From an uncultured Ruminococcus sp. (GTDB lineage Bacteria; Bacillota; Clostridia; Oscillospirales; Ruminococcaceae), in the NCBI GenBank assembly GCA_937926145.1, contig CALANW010000055.1:1-40394 (forward strand): DNA of 40,394 bases. The letters are read 5' to 3'. Made by a program: the position numbers and the translations under genes. Of the stretch, positions 1-7,079 are shown one piece after another. Below the pieces are notes generated by a model that did not search any database, had not been told where the DNA came from, and saw only the letters and a program-made list of their open reading frames with translations. How positions within the stretch are numbered: the first letter of the stretch is position 1; the number at the start of each line of letters is the position of its first letter.

Positions 1-11
1 CGTATATCCAT
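1..11 (-). CDS. 5' tip of a gene running off the left edge
   Basis: A minus-strand ATG (complement of 9-11) sits 10 nt after an AGGAGGA ribosome site (complement of 21-27). Only about three codons (Met-Asp-Ile) lie inside the window, so the product cannot be named. The strong ribosome site makes a real start likely. Confidence 0.5.
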
Positions 12-92
12 TGTAATATATCCTCCTATTATTTCTTATTACTAATTTTAATTATATCATAGCTTGTGATATAAATCAACATTTTATGAATG

Positions 93-123
93 GAAAATGC
101 CTCCCACAAATAATGCAGGAGGC
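93..123 (-). terminator. Intrinsic terminator after the small-gene cluster
   Basis: On the minus strand GCCTCC (118-123) pairs with GGAGGC (99-104) across a 13-nt loop and is followed by ATTTTCC. It lies just downstream of the stop of the 102-aa gene, so it probably ends the int-side transcript. Confidence 0.6.
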
Positions 124-149
124 AGCAAAAACTCTATTCAATTTTTTTC

Positions 150-458
150 TCAAATAACCTCAACCGAATCGGGTCTGAGATAATATTTCGTACCAACATA
201 CCTAACTCTGATATGACTTCCTTCAGGAATATCACGAAGCCCCATATAATTGTTGTTATCTTCAAATGCGGTAAATTTCAGTCCCTTGACCTTCTTGGCT
301 TTACCCTTTGTATCAAGATTTACATAGGCAACAATATCTCCGCTGTCATTCCACCTTTTGCAAACAAGCGTACCTTCAAGCACCTCCTTAGAACAGTTCA
401 GATGGTAGTCAAGTGTGTTAATATCTTTAGGGAAATTATCCCATGTATAAATGCTCAT
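150..458 (-). CDS. Small protein of unknown function, paralogue A (102 aa)
   Basis: I do not recognise a family. The C-terminal two thirds aligns with the neighbouring 106-aa protein: both share EGTLV-x-KRW, AYV-x-LD, an AF pair, a Gly and EG-x-x-[IL]R in the same order. Alternating hydrophobic strands with conserved glycines suggest a small beta-barrel (OB-like) fold, which is inference only. There is no signal peptide or membrane segment. The start follows AAAGGATG by a normal spacing and is 4 nt from the end of paralogue B, so the two are co-transcribed and arose by tandem duplication. Position downstream of the integrase makes it element cargo; a nucleic-acid-binding or anti-defence role is possible but untested. 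Confidence 0.75.
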   Translation of the reverse strand: MSIYTWDNFPKDINTLDYHLNCSKEVLEGTLVCKRWNDSGDIVAYVNLDTKGKAKKVKGLKFTAFEDNNNYMGLRDIPEGSHIRVRYVGTKYYLRPDSVEVI

Positions 459-462
459 AATA

Positions 463-783
463 TTACATCCTTTCTACATTTGTTAGATTATTTCTTCCGG
501 TGCGTGACTTTTTAAAGGCAAGTCTGAGCCTATCCCCTTCCGTCATTTCGGGTATACCGAAATACTCCTTGTTGGAGAAGGCTGAACACATAATCTTGTG
601 TCCATCATCAAGTTCAACGTATGCAAGAACGTTTCTGCTCTTGCCCCATCTTTTAAGTACAAGTGTACCCTCGAAAACGCCCTCATCTTCCTGAAATTCA
701 TACATATCAAGCTGCATTTCAGGATGTGCCTTTGCGAATTCCTTGAACTGGTCGTTTGAAAATGCTCTTTTTTCGTTTGTCAT
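463..783 (-). CDS. Small protein of unknown function, paralogue B (106 aa)
   Basis: Paralogue of the adjacent downstream gene, sharing the block FEGTLVLKRW followed by AYVELD and TEGDRLRL (roughly residues 37-90). The first ~30 residues are charged and differ from paralogue A. The tail is basic (KKSRTGRNNL). The start is preceded by AAGGAAGG. The pattern of beta strands suggests an OB-like fold (inference). It sits between the 87-aa acidic protein gene and paralogue A, in the minus-strand tail behind the integrase. No enzymatic motif is visible. Confidence 0.78.
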   Translation of the reverse strand: MTNEKRAFSNDQFKEFAKAHPEMQLDMYEFQEDEGVFEGTLVLKRWGKSRNVLAYVELDDGHKIMCSAFSNKEYFGIPEMTEGDRLRLAFKKSRTGRNNLTNVERM

Positions 784-801
784 ATTGACCTTCCTTTCTT
801 C

Positions 802-1065
802 TTACATTTCTCTCAAGCATCTGTCCAATGCCGTTAGGATTCCCTGTGATAGATTACTGTCCTCGTACTCAATATCCCAGGCATATTCTCGAAAAGCCGC
901 AACTGTCATTTTGAGCTGATCCTCATCGAGAGCTTCAAGAAATGCCATAATTGAAAACGATGCAATATCTTCCCATTCCATATAGTCATCCTCTGTTTCA
1001 CAGCAGCACTTAATATCTGCCACTGCATCACGAACACGTTCATAAGATTCATCAGAAATTAACAT
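802..1065 (-). CDS. Small acidic protein of unknown function (87 aa)
   Basis: The start at 1065 is chosen because GGAGGT (complement of 1073-1078) lies 7 nt upstream. A longer reading to 1122 would run through a 10-bp hairpin and lacks a ribosome site. The product (MLISDESYERV...) is strongly acidic and probably all-helical, with Cys-Cys-Cys near residue 19 but no metal-site spacing I recognise. It lies between the integrase and the paralogue pair on the same strand. Small acidic proteins in such places are sometimes DNA mimics or antirepressors; that is only a suggestion. Confidence 0.68.
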   Translation of the reverse strand: MLISDESYERVRDAVADIKCCCETEDDYMEWEDIASFSIMAFLEALDEDQLKMTVAAFREYAWDIEYEDSNLSQGILTALDRCLREM

Positions 1066-1093
1066 ATTATTTACCTCCAAATTTGTTATTGCA

Positions 1094-1119
1094 CTCTCCG
1101 CATAGTACAATGCGGAGAG
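1094..1119. other. Perfect 10-bp hairpin behind the integrase
   Basis: CTCTCCGCAT (1094-1103) and ATGCGGAGAG (1110-1119) are perfect inverted repeats with a 6-nt loop, between the integrase stop and the next gene's ribosome site. No U-run follows on the minus strand, so an intrinsic terminator is unlikely. It could be an mRNA processing or pausing structure, or a recombinase site. Confidence 0.55.
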
Positions 1120-1130
1120 CACATGGTTGT

Positions 1131-2498
1131 TTACGCATTCTTTCTCCTGCGAGGAAGAATAGATTCGATAGCGGTTGCAGCCATTGCATCCGCTGAATTG
1201 ATAGCATGAGCATAGATCTTGCTTGTGGTTGCCGAGGTTGTATGACCTAACCTCTTTGCAGTAGTTGTAATAGGAACACCGCTGGAAATAAGAAGCGAAG
1301 CATTTGTATGACGCAGACCATGAATCGAAATATACGGCAGATCATTCTTTATAATAAACCTGTGAAACCATGCCGTAACAGTACATGGATTTATCGGCCT
1401 GCCGTCCCATGCGGTAAATACCTTTCTGCTGTCCTCCCACTTCTCTCCCAGCTTATCTGCTTCATTGTCCTGCCAAATCTTAAAGTCACGAAGCATATCA
1501 ATCACAACGCCGCCGACCTTAATAACACGCTTGGACGAAAAAGTCTTTGTTTCTTCCTCAAAAACACCCTTTTCGGGAAGATACTGAGTAGTGCGCTGAA
1601 TGTGAATAATATTGTTGTCAAAATCAATATCCTGCCATTCAAGACCGCAGGCTTCTCCACGCCTCATACCCGTATGTAAAATAAGAGGAATAATTACATC
1701 AAAAGGATGTTCTGTCTTGTCATATACGGTATTGAGCAGAAGCTCCGCCTGATCGTCATCAAGAAATCTTGCTTCCGTCCTCTCAACCCTGGGAGAACGT
1801 GTCCTTGCACATGGATTGTTCTGAATGACCTCATCATAAACAGCCTGCTGCATAATAGTTGAAATGAGCCTGTGATGATGAAGAATAGTCAGATCCGAAA
1901 GCTTCTTTTCATCGGGAGTGAACAGATCAGTAACGCTGCAATTGAAAAAATCCGCAAACTTTACCGCTGTATTTTCATTCACATTCTTGCCTGCACGAAT
2001 AACATCAACAGTACCAAGACCAATGCCGACCTGTCTTGAAAGCTCGGGACGAGTGAGTGTCATACTCAGCTCATGTGCCTTTTCATTGGGAGTGTACTTG
2101 GTATCCATACGCTTTTCTTCCCTCAGATCATCATAAAAGGAATACAAATGAAACGGCTGAATAAGCTCCATCTTGTAATGCCCGATAGCCGGAATAATTC
2201 TCCTGAGGAAAAGCTTATACCTTCTGCAAGTAGTAGGTTTAAGGTCGTTCTCCGCTCTCTTGATCCATACGCAGTTGACATATTTCTCAAAGGTCATTTT
2301 GCTGTCAAGAACAACTCCCCTTTTGCACTTCTCATCAAACATTACTGCCTGTCGGTTAAGCTCTTTTTCTATCTGTTTAGCGGTCATGCCCGGGTCGGGT
2401 GTCCACGTCATGTTTTTCATGAGTTTCTTCCCATTGGAATCATATCCGCAGGAACTTCGTATTAGATAGCTGTTCCCACGCTGTTTTATACTTGCCAT
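1131..2498 (-). CDS. int: Tyrosine recombinase/integrase with inserted HTH
   Basis: Site-specific recombinase that integrates and excises the element. The 455-aa product has an N-terminal arm-binding region (residues 1-60), a core-binding domain (~65-240) and a C-terminal catalytic domain (~245-445). Catalytic residues are visible: R279 (TGMRRGE), K323, H393 and R396 (HGLRH), H419 (LGH) and nucleophile Y429. The core-binding domain is interrupted at about 141-200 by an XRE-like helix-turn-helix (LTRPELSRQVGIGLGTVDVI ... NCSVTDLF), after which the normal HHHRLISTIMQQA helix resumes. I believe this insertion recurs in clostridial integrases. The xis gene is 230 nt upstream on the same strand. 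The start follows AAAGGAAAG. Confidence 0.95.
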   Translation of the reverse strand: MASIKQRGNSYLIRSSCGYDSNGKKLMKNMTWTPDPGMTAKQIEKELNRQAVMFDEKCKRGVVLDSKMTFEKYVNCVWIKRAENDLKPTTCRRYKLFLRRIIPAIGHYKMELIQPFHLYSFYDDLREEKRMDTKYTPNEKAHELSMTLTRPELSRQVGIGLGTVDVIRAGKNVNENTAVKFADFFNCSVTDLFTPDEKKLSDLTILHHHRLISTIMQQAVYDEVIQNNPCARTRSPRVERTEARFLDDDQAELLLNTVYDKTEHPFDVIIPLILHTGMRRGEACGLEWQDIDFDNNIIHIQRTTQYLPEKGVFEEETKTFSSKRVIKVGGVVIDMLRDFKIWQDNEADKLGEKWEDSRKVFTAWDGRPINPCTVTAWFHRFIIKNDLPYISIHGLRHTNASLLISSGVPITTTAKRLGHTTSATTSKIYAHAINSADAMAATAIESILPRRRKNA

Positions 2499-2528
2499 AT
2501 TATCACTTTCCTTTCTTTTGGTTTGACA

Positions 2529-2587
2529 TTCCGAAAGAAAAATGATACAATAACAGTGTTAGGGTTACTTATCATTTTTCTTCGGAA
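2529..2587. repeat. Long inverted repeat in the int leader
   Basis: Arm 2529-2547 and arm 2570-2587 are inverted copies of 18-19 nt (TTCCGAA...AAATGATA) with one bulged A, separated by 22 nt. In the minus-strand transcript this forms a long AU-rich hairpin just before the integrase ribosome site, or it is a protein-binding palindrome. It may control int translation or be a recombinase/Xis site. Confidence 0.6.
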
Positions 2588-2623
2588 GTCTGATTTGTGA
2601 CTTAATTTCATTATTGAAACGGG

Positions 2624-2655
2624 ACGGTCTTTTATGTTGGCGCATGAAAGACCGT
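2624..2655. other. 13-bp hairpin between xis and int
   Basis: ACGGTCTTTTATG (2624-2636) pairs with CATGAAAGACCGT (2643-2655) around a TTGGCG loop, with one G-U pair. TTTT follows on the plus strand only, so it could stop antisense transcription. In the xis-int direction it would be an internal structure in the leader. Confidence 0.55.
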
Positions 2656-2731
2656 TTTCCGTTCCTTACAAATATAGTATAGCACATTCACTTTTGTTTG
2701 TCAACGCTTTAAAGCGATAAATTTATTTTTC

Positions 2732-2932
2732 TTACTTTCTCACCACACCATTTGCGGGAGATTTATCTCCAAAAACCACATTTATAAGGTTTTCTTCGCT
2801 GATAAGGTACTTTCTTCCTGCCTTGAAACAGGGTAACTGCCCTGTAATGCACATCTGACGGACACGATATTCTGTAAGACCGTCAATAAGCGCAGCAGCC
2901 TCCTTGATAGTAAGTATCCTTTTCTTTTCCAT
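2732..2932 (-). CDS. xis: Excisionase / MerR-type HTH DNA-binding protein (66 aa)
   Basis: Short winged-HTH protein of the excisionase family: LTIKEAAALIDGLTEYRVRQ forms the HTH, followed by GQLPCFKAGRKYLISEENL, the usual wing and 'G-R-K-Y-L-I' strand. Such proteins bend DNA at att sites and push recombination toward excision. The start at 2932 is chosen over one 18 nt upstream because GGGAGGTGATACT directly precedes it. The gene lies 14 nt behind the membrane protein gene, so it belongs to the mobilisation operon, and sits upstream of int. Confidence 0.88.
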   Translation of the reverse strand: MEKKRILTIKEAAALIDGLTEYRVRQMCITGQLPCFKAGRKYLISEENLINVVFGDKSPANGVVRK

Positions 2933-2946
2933 AGTATCACCTCCCT

Positions 2947-4017
2947 TCACCTGTCATTCAGACTTCTGCCTACTTCCACGATCCTATCCAGAAACCAGGG
3001 AATGAACGCAGGCAGTCCATATCGCACAATAAAATACATCACAATGACTATATGGTATGTTATCATCAGATTTATTGGAATAATATTTCTGATATAGTCC
3101 CCAAGAAAAACAATCGCTCCGAAATCTGCCAGCAGCATTGAGAAAAATCCTTTACATATGAAAACGTCAAAATGATCATTAAAAAAGCTGAGGAGTTTTA
3201 GTCCGCCAAATAATATTATCGTAAGAATAATGACCACAACCAAAGCTGTCAAGATTATAACTATCACCCACCACAATATTTTGGTGACTGTTTTATTCCC
3301 TATGTTTTCCGTCAGTCCCGCGATCAAGCAGATAAGCCATTTTACACCGCCGAACGCCGCAGCAAAAGCATGACCTACTGACGATAACGCTTCGACAAAA
3401 TCCTTTCTGAAAATCTCATTCCTGCAAATCGCCATTATCGACACCGCGACAGCATAGAGAAGCGGAAATATGTAAAACACCATATCATTCACTTTCCGGT
3501 GGAGATCAAACCACGCTCCCAAACGTTCCGGTATAGTTTTTTTCTTGACTATCATGTCAACTCTTTCATTTACCACATTCTCATGATAAGCACGCAGTTT
3601 CTTTGCTTCTGCAAGTTCCCCCGCTGCTTTTTTCCTGTCCTCAACAGCAGCCGAGTTATTTTCCCTCGTTTCTTCAATTTTTTTATCATACTCACTTTTA
3701 TGACAGTTATAACATTTAGCCTCATACCTGTATTCATACCGAGGCGGCTTTTTTCTTTCCGTTTCAAGCTCATTCTTAACGTTCCCAAGCTGAGTTTCTG
3801 CGACGTTCAGTTTCTCTTTCAAGCTCTCGATAGTATTCGTCTGATTCTCTTTCTCCGACAGTTTCTTTTTCAGACTGATATTCTCCTCCAACAGCTGAGT
3901 GTTCTGAGAAGTAAGACTGTATATCTTCAATTCCTGCTGACCAATCAAAGTCTGCTGAACCGTCAGGTTCTTCATATCCGAAACCGGTTGACCGGTGTTT
4001 ATGTTCTTCAATGACAT
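2947..4017 (-). CDS. Coiled-coil membrane protein of the mobilisation operon (DUF6040-like)
   Basis: The 356-aa product starts with a long heptad-rich coiled coil (about residues 20-165), including a CYNCHK pair of cysteines near residue 103 that may bind metal. It ends with four or so hydrophobic segments (about 180-200, 245-270, 290-305, 315-340). I recall similar proteins next to relaxases in clostridial elements under the name DUF6040; that assignment is from memory. The start at 4017 has a good AAAGGAGG site and lies inside the relaxase gene, overlapping it by 242 nt in another frame. A role tying relaxosome or transferred DNA to the membrane is inference. Confidence 0.8.
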   Translation of the reverse strand: MSLKNINTGQPVSDMKNLTVQQTLIGQQELKIYSLTSQNTQLLEENISLKKKLSEKENQTNTIESLKEKLNVAETQLGNVKNELETERKKPPRYEYRYEAKCYNCHKSEYDKKIEETRENNSAAVEDRKKAAGELAEAKKLRAYHENVVNERVDMIVKKKTIPERLGAWFDLHRKVNDMVFYIFPLLYAVAVSIMAICRNEIFRKDFVEALSSVGHAFAAAFGGVKWLICLIAGLTENIGNKTVTKILWWVIVIILTALVVVIILTIILFGGLKLLSFFNDHFDVFICKGFFSMLLADFGAIVFLGDYIRNIIPINLMITYHIVIVMYFIVRYGLPAFIPWFLDRIVEVGRSLNDR

Positions 4018-4777
4018 TAAGAATTGCCTCCTTTATAAAGTTCTGACCAAGCTTTTCTCCACGAATCGCCTTTGCTTTCTTCGGATGCTTATACGCTATA
4101 GTCTTTTCTGTATTTCTTGTGATTTCAATGCCGTACTGAGCAAGGATATTCTGAAACTCCTCCATGTCAGCGGAATTCTGTTTTGCGTAATCAATGACCT
4201 CGCAAAGCTCCTGTTTCCAGCTTGTCCCTCCCCGCAAGATTATCTGTCTTTCCGCCTGACTCTGACGGGCAGGCTCTCTTGACGGTTTGCGGAAATCCAC
4301 AGGAGTAAGTCCCTTTTCAAGAGCAAGCTCATTGGAAAGATCCTTTATCGCCGTATATGCTTTCGGTGATATCTGCAGCATCTTACCGTTTGTGAAATTT
4401 ACAGAATTTATGACAATGTGACAATGCACATGATCTGTGTCCGTATGAGTTGCGATGACAATCTCACTATCAGGAAATGCCTTCCTGCATAGTTCTTCGG
4501 TAAGCTCATGAGCAAGTTCGGGAGTAATATCATCATAGGTCGAAAAGGAATGTATGAAATGATAATACTTTCGGCTGCTTTTGCTCTGAGCCTTGTTCCA
4601 CACTTTCTTTGTATCTGCAAACTGCATTGCATAGTCCACATCATCATCAAGATAGAATGATGTCACAATAGCCGCCTTATCGGGACGGGTTATGTAATCA
4701 AGCGTTGGCTTGGGAGAGGTCTTGAAACCGCCCTTACCACCTCCCCTCTTGTTTTCGGCAGCCTTAAAGATCGGCAT
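3776..4777 (-). CDS. Relaxase / mobilisation nuclease (MobA/VirD2-like)
   Basis: Relaxase that nicks one strand at oriT and leads it into the recipient. The 333-aa product has the N-terminal relaxase fold: a probable nicking tyrosine (Y28, LDYITRP) and the three-histidine metal site HTDTDHVHCH at residues 111-120, followed by IVINSVNF. The C-terminal ~80 residues, charged and low in hydrophobics, are encoded where the downstream membrane protein gene overlaps in another frame. The gene overlaps the end of mobC by 14 nt, so translation is probably coupled. It is short compared with relaxases that carry a helicase or primase domain. Confidence 0.92.
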   Translation of the reverse strand: MPIFKAAENKRGGGKGGFKTSPKPTLDYITRPDKAAIVTSFYLDDDVDYAMQFADTKKVWNKAQSKSSRKYYHFIHSFSTYDDITPELAHELTEELCRKAFPDSEIVIATHTDTDHVHCHIVINSVNFTNGKMLQISPKAYTAIKDLSNELALEKGLTPVDFRKPSREPARQSQAERQIILRGGTSWKQELCEVIDYAKQNSADMEEFQNILAQYGIEITRNTEKTIAYKHPKKAKAIRGEKLGQNFIKEAILNVIEEHKHRSTGFGYEEPDGSADFDWSAGIEDIQSYFSEHSAVGGEYQSEKETVGERESDEYYRELERETERRRNSAWER

Positions 4778-5135
4778 TTTCGTTCACCATGTTCAGACCG
4801 TCAAGCATATCAGCGATCTTCTTGTAAAGGTTATTCATATTGTTCGCAGCCGTTTTTATGGTCCACTCAGGAATACCCGTCTGGGTGCCATGCATGAAAC
4901 GGAGGCACTGATTGAAATTGTTACCCTCACGTTTAAGCTCCACAGCCAACTCTCTGAAGCCTTCAGGAACAATGATAGGCTTGTCCTGTACAAGAGCCAT
5001 AATGAAATCGGCTCGGCTTCTGAGTTTTGATTTCTGCATTTTCTTTTCAAATTCCGACAGCTCGCTATCGGTCAGTCTGATAATGAGCTGCTTATTGCGG
5101 CGGCGCTTTTCAGACTTTGGATGCTGTGTATTCAC
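4764..5135 (-). CDS. mobC: MobC-like relaxosome accessory protein (GTG start)
   Basis: Small DNA-binding partner of the relaxase that helps open oriT. The open frame continues upstream to 5423, but the real start is the GTG at 5135: AAGGAGGG (complement of 5141-5148) lies 5 nt before it, and the upstream stretch is hairpin-rich non-coding DNA. The 123-aa product has a basic N-terminus, a ribbon-helix-helix-like block (KQLIIRLTDSELSEFEKKMQ ... RSRADFIMALV, ~15-50), then LKREGNNFNQCLR, typical of the MobC/BlsB type, and a helical C-terminus. Order mobC-relaxase-membrane protein fits a mobilisation operon. Confidence 0.88.
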   Translation of the reverse strand: MNTQHPKSEKRRRNKQLIIRLTDSELSEFEKKMQKSKLRSRADFIMALVQDKPIIVPEGFRELAVELKREGNNFNQCLRFMHGTQTGIPEWTIKTAANNMNNLYKKIADMLDGLNMVNENADL

Positions 5136-5178
5136 AGTATCCCTCCTTTTCTTTGCCGTTGGGCGTTTTTGAGAGGGT

Positions 5179-5347
5179 CTCGGGGGACACTTCCCCTGAG
5201 CGAGGCGCCGCTTGCGGCGGTCAACAGGCTTCCTTTTGGATAGCCGGTTGACGTACCTCGCTATGAACCCTCCGGGTTCATACTTTCGCCCCTTTGGGGC
5301 GTTTGGCAGCCATTGGCTACTTTGTCTTTCCGCTCCCCCGGAAAGAC
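5179..5347. other. Candidate oriT: cluster of stem-loops upstream of mobC
   Basis: Hairpins follow each other: CTCGGGGG/CCCCTGAG (5179-5200), CGCCGC/GCGGCG (5206-5219), GTCAAC/GTTGAC (5220-5252), TGAACCC/GGGTTCA (5264-5280), CGCCCC/GGGGCG (5287-5301) and a perfect 9-bp GTCTTTCCG/CGGAAAGAC (5324-5347). The block is GC-rich against AT-rich surroundings and lies directly before mobC and the relaxase, where oriT usually sits. The nick site cannot be read from sequence alone. In the rest of this 465-nt gene-free stretch (5136-5600) I see only a palindrome at 5432. Confidence 0.6.
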
Positions 5348-5431
5348 AATTTCCATTGAGGCAATATGCCGAAATGGTATGTTCGGATGATTCATGCAGC
5401 CGAATTTCGTCGGAATTCAGCACGGAGGAAG

Positions 5432-5449
5432 CATATTTTGCAAAATATG
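5432..5449. promoter_or_regulatory. Perfect 18-bp palindrome, possible operator
   Basis: CATATTTTGCAAAATATG is a perfect palindrome in the AT-rich leader between parR-like and mobC genes. Its form suits a homodimeric repressor site controlling the mob operon; no clear promoter was found overlapping it. Confidence 0.45.
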
Positions 5450-5600
5450 TATATGATCCCGAGGTAAATGTATTGAAATATCAGAAAACAAATACACATA
5501 TTTATCTGAGCAAGTTAACTTTATAATGTTGTATATACAAAAATGCAATTATCAATACGCCCGAATATACGAAATGTGCAGAAATATGCTCATTCATATA

Positions 5601-5981
5601 TCACACAGCAAAATCGAAGTCGATCTCTGCACCGAAATCCGCGTCTGCTTCGACGGTTGAAACAGTTTCAGACTTTGAGGGAACCTGAACACCTGCCAGA
5701 CTGGAGATATACATTGCCATAAACGCAGGCATTGCCTTTTCCACAGCCGATTCTACCGCACCTACCATCTTATCGATGAAAACGTCCTCTCGTTCCTTAG
5801 TAGTAAAATACGGATCAATGCTTCTTTTCTCCTCACGCTCAAAATAGTCAATAACCGCATGAGCAATAACATTACTGAACGACTTGTACTTGTCCCTGTC
5901 CATATTCATAAGGTACTCATATGCTTCCTTATATACCGGACGATCTGTGTTAAAGCGAATGTTTGTGAGCCATACACTCAT
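5601..5981 (-). CDS. ParR-like partner of the ParM actin (126 aa)
   Basis: Small protein encoded directly after parM with a 4-nt ATGA overlap, the usual place of the adaptor (ParR/StbB) that links the centromere to ParM filaments. The N-terminal part (residues 1-50: IRFNTDRPVYKEAYEYL ... SNVIAHAVIDYF) looks like a ribbon-helix-helix or helical DNA-binding domain. The C-terminus is acidic (DADFGAEIDFDF), where ParR proteins bind ParM. Sequence similarity to known ParR cannot be judged here, so the call rests mainly on position and shape. Confidence 0.65.
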   Translation of the reverse strand: MSVWLTNIRFNTDRPVYKEAYEYLMNMDRDKYKSFSNVIAHAVIDYFEREEKRSIDPYFTTKEREDVFIDKMVGAVESAVEKAMPAFMAMYISSLAGVQVPSKSETVSTVEADADFGAEIDFDFAV

Positions 5982-6898
5982 ACTATCCCTCTTTTCATCG
6001 CTTCATAAAGCATATTCTCATATCCCCTTGCATTAGCTCTTACATCGGTAATGTATTCCACATTCTCAAGGTGAGAGCCGAGATAATCTCTCAATATATT
6101 ACTGCCTCCGCCTGTAACATAGAGCTTCATCATTCCGGGATCGTACTCATACTTTTTAAGAACAGCATATACCCTGTTTGCATATTCGGATATAGATTCC
6201 TTAATGCACTCAAGGTATTTGGGACTGATATTATCAGTTCCACTGCGGATGACATTTTCGATAACCATACGATCGGGATTAACACCAAACTTGTCCATAA
6301 CAGCATTTCCGGCAGCAATCACACACTGGTTTACACCCATTTTTTCGGTATAGAACTTTGTGTGAACAGGCTTTCTGTTGTTAATATAGAGAATGTTGAT
6401 AGTGCCGTTTCCTATATCAGCAACCATATTAGTTCCGACCATTGTAGGTAACCTTTCAATCACAGCTGCATACCCCTGGGGATTAACCTTACAGCCAATC
6501 AAATTCACAGTAAAGGGTTTATCATTGAACTCAAACCTGACTTCTCTTTCTCTCATAAGATATTTCTTGAATTCCTCTCCCTGAGCCGACACCCATGTAA
6601 GCGGAAGTCCTGCGGCAAGATATACATCAGCTTCATGAAGATTGGCGATCCTCATTTCCTTAGCAATACCCATAAGGGTTGCTGCATAATAGTCATCATC
6701 TTCTGTCTTGTTAGAAATGAAATCCTTTGCAGAATCTGTAAAGGTATAATACCTCTCGTTCCAGAAAAGAATGTCACCTCTGAATGTGGGTTTGGTATCT
6801 GATACAATGATGCCGTTTGGAGTAACGGTATTCGCAGTTTTAATGCTGCCATAACCATGGTCAACACCTATCAGACGAAAATTATTAAATACTTGCAT
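5978..6898 (-). CDS. parM: ParM/StbA-family actin-like segregation ATPase
   Basis: Actin-like ATPase that forms filaments pushing DNA copies apart. The 306-aa length suits the family. Visible motifs: phosphate 1 GVDHGYGSIK (11-20), phosphate 2 DIGNGT (161-166) and the adenosine motif VTGGGSN (261-267). The start is preceded by AAGGAGGAATTTT. Together with the downstream small gene this forms a type II partition pair. Such a pair in DNA that also has an integrase suggests that the element spends time as a replicating circle. A centromere should lie in 6899-7079. Confidence 0.9.
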   Translation of the reverse strand: MQVFNNFRLIGVDHGYGSIKTANTVTPNGIIVSDTKPTFRGDILFWNERYYTFTDSAKDFISNKTEDDDYYAATLMGIAKEMRIANLHEADVYLAAGLPLTWVSAQGEEFKKYLMREREVRFEFNDKPFTVNLIGCKVNPQGYAAVIERLPTMVGTNMVADIGNGTINILYINNRKPVHTKFYTEKMGVNQCVIAAGNAVMDKFGVNPDRMVIENVIRSGTDNISPKYLECIKESISEYANRVYAVLKKYEYDPGMMKLYVTGGGSNILRDYLGSHLENVEYITDVRANARGYENMLYEAMKRGIV

Positions 6899-6999
6899 AA
6901 AATTCCTCCTTGTGATATAATTTTAATAGATATAATACAACTGCCACCGAATCAATACAGATTTTTCAAAAGCTGTATCGTTCTCGTTGTGATTCCATT

Positions 7000-7021
7000 A
7001 TATATCAATCAAGCGATATAT
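7000..7021. repeat. Inverted repeat in the parM/STAND intergenic region
   Basis: ATATATC (7000-7006) and GATATAT (7015-7021) flank an 8-nt spacer. The 180-nt region between divergent parM and the STAND gene should hold both promoters and possibly the centromere, but I see no regular iterons and no convincing promoter for the STAND gene. Confidence 0.35.
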
Positions 7022-7079
7022 TCTATGACGAAAACTTGCTGCTTTCTTGCTCGATCTATTGAATTTCAAGGAGATAAAC

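Noticed and set aside
1..150. A copy of the tRNA-Trp att core at the left edge
   Set aside because: No match to the 45-nt fragment or to TACGACGG is visible there; a second att copy, if any, lies outside the window.
2624..2655. Hairpin as an intrinsic terminator of xis
   Set aside because: The T-run lies on the plus strand, opposite to the direction of xis and int transcription.
5136..5423. Upstream extension of the mobC reading frame by ~96 codons
   Set aside because: The stretch is made of stem-loops, codes for an unlikely basic, low-complexity peptide, and a GTG with an excellent ribosome site lies at 5135.
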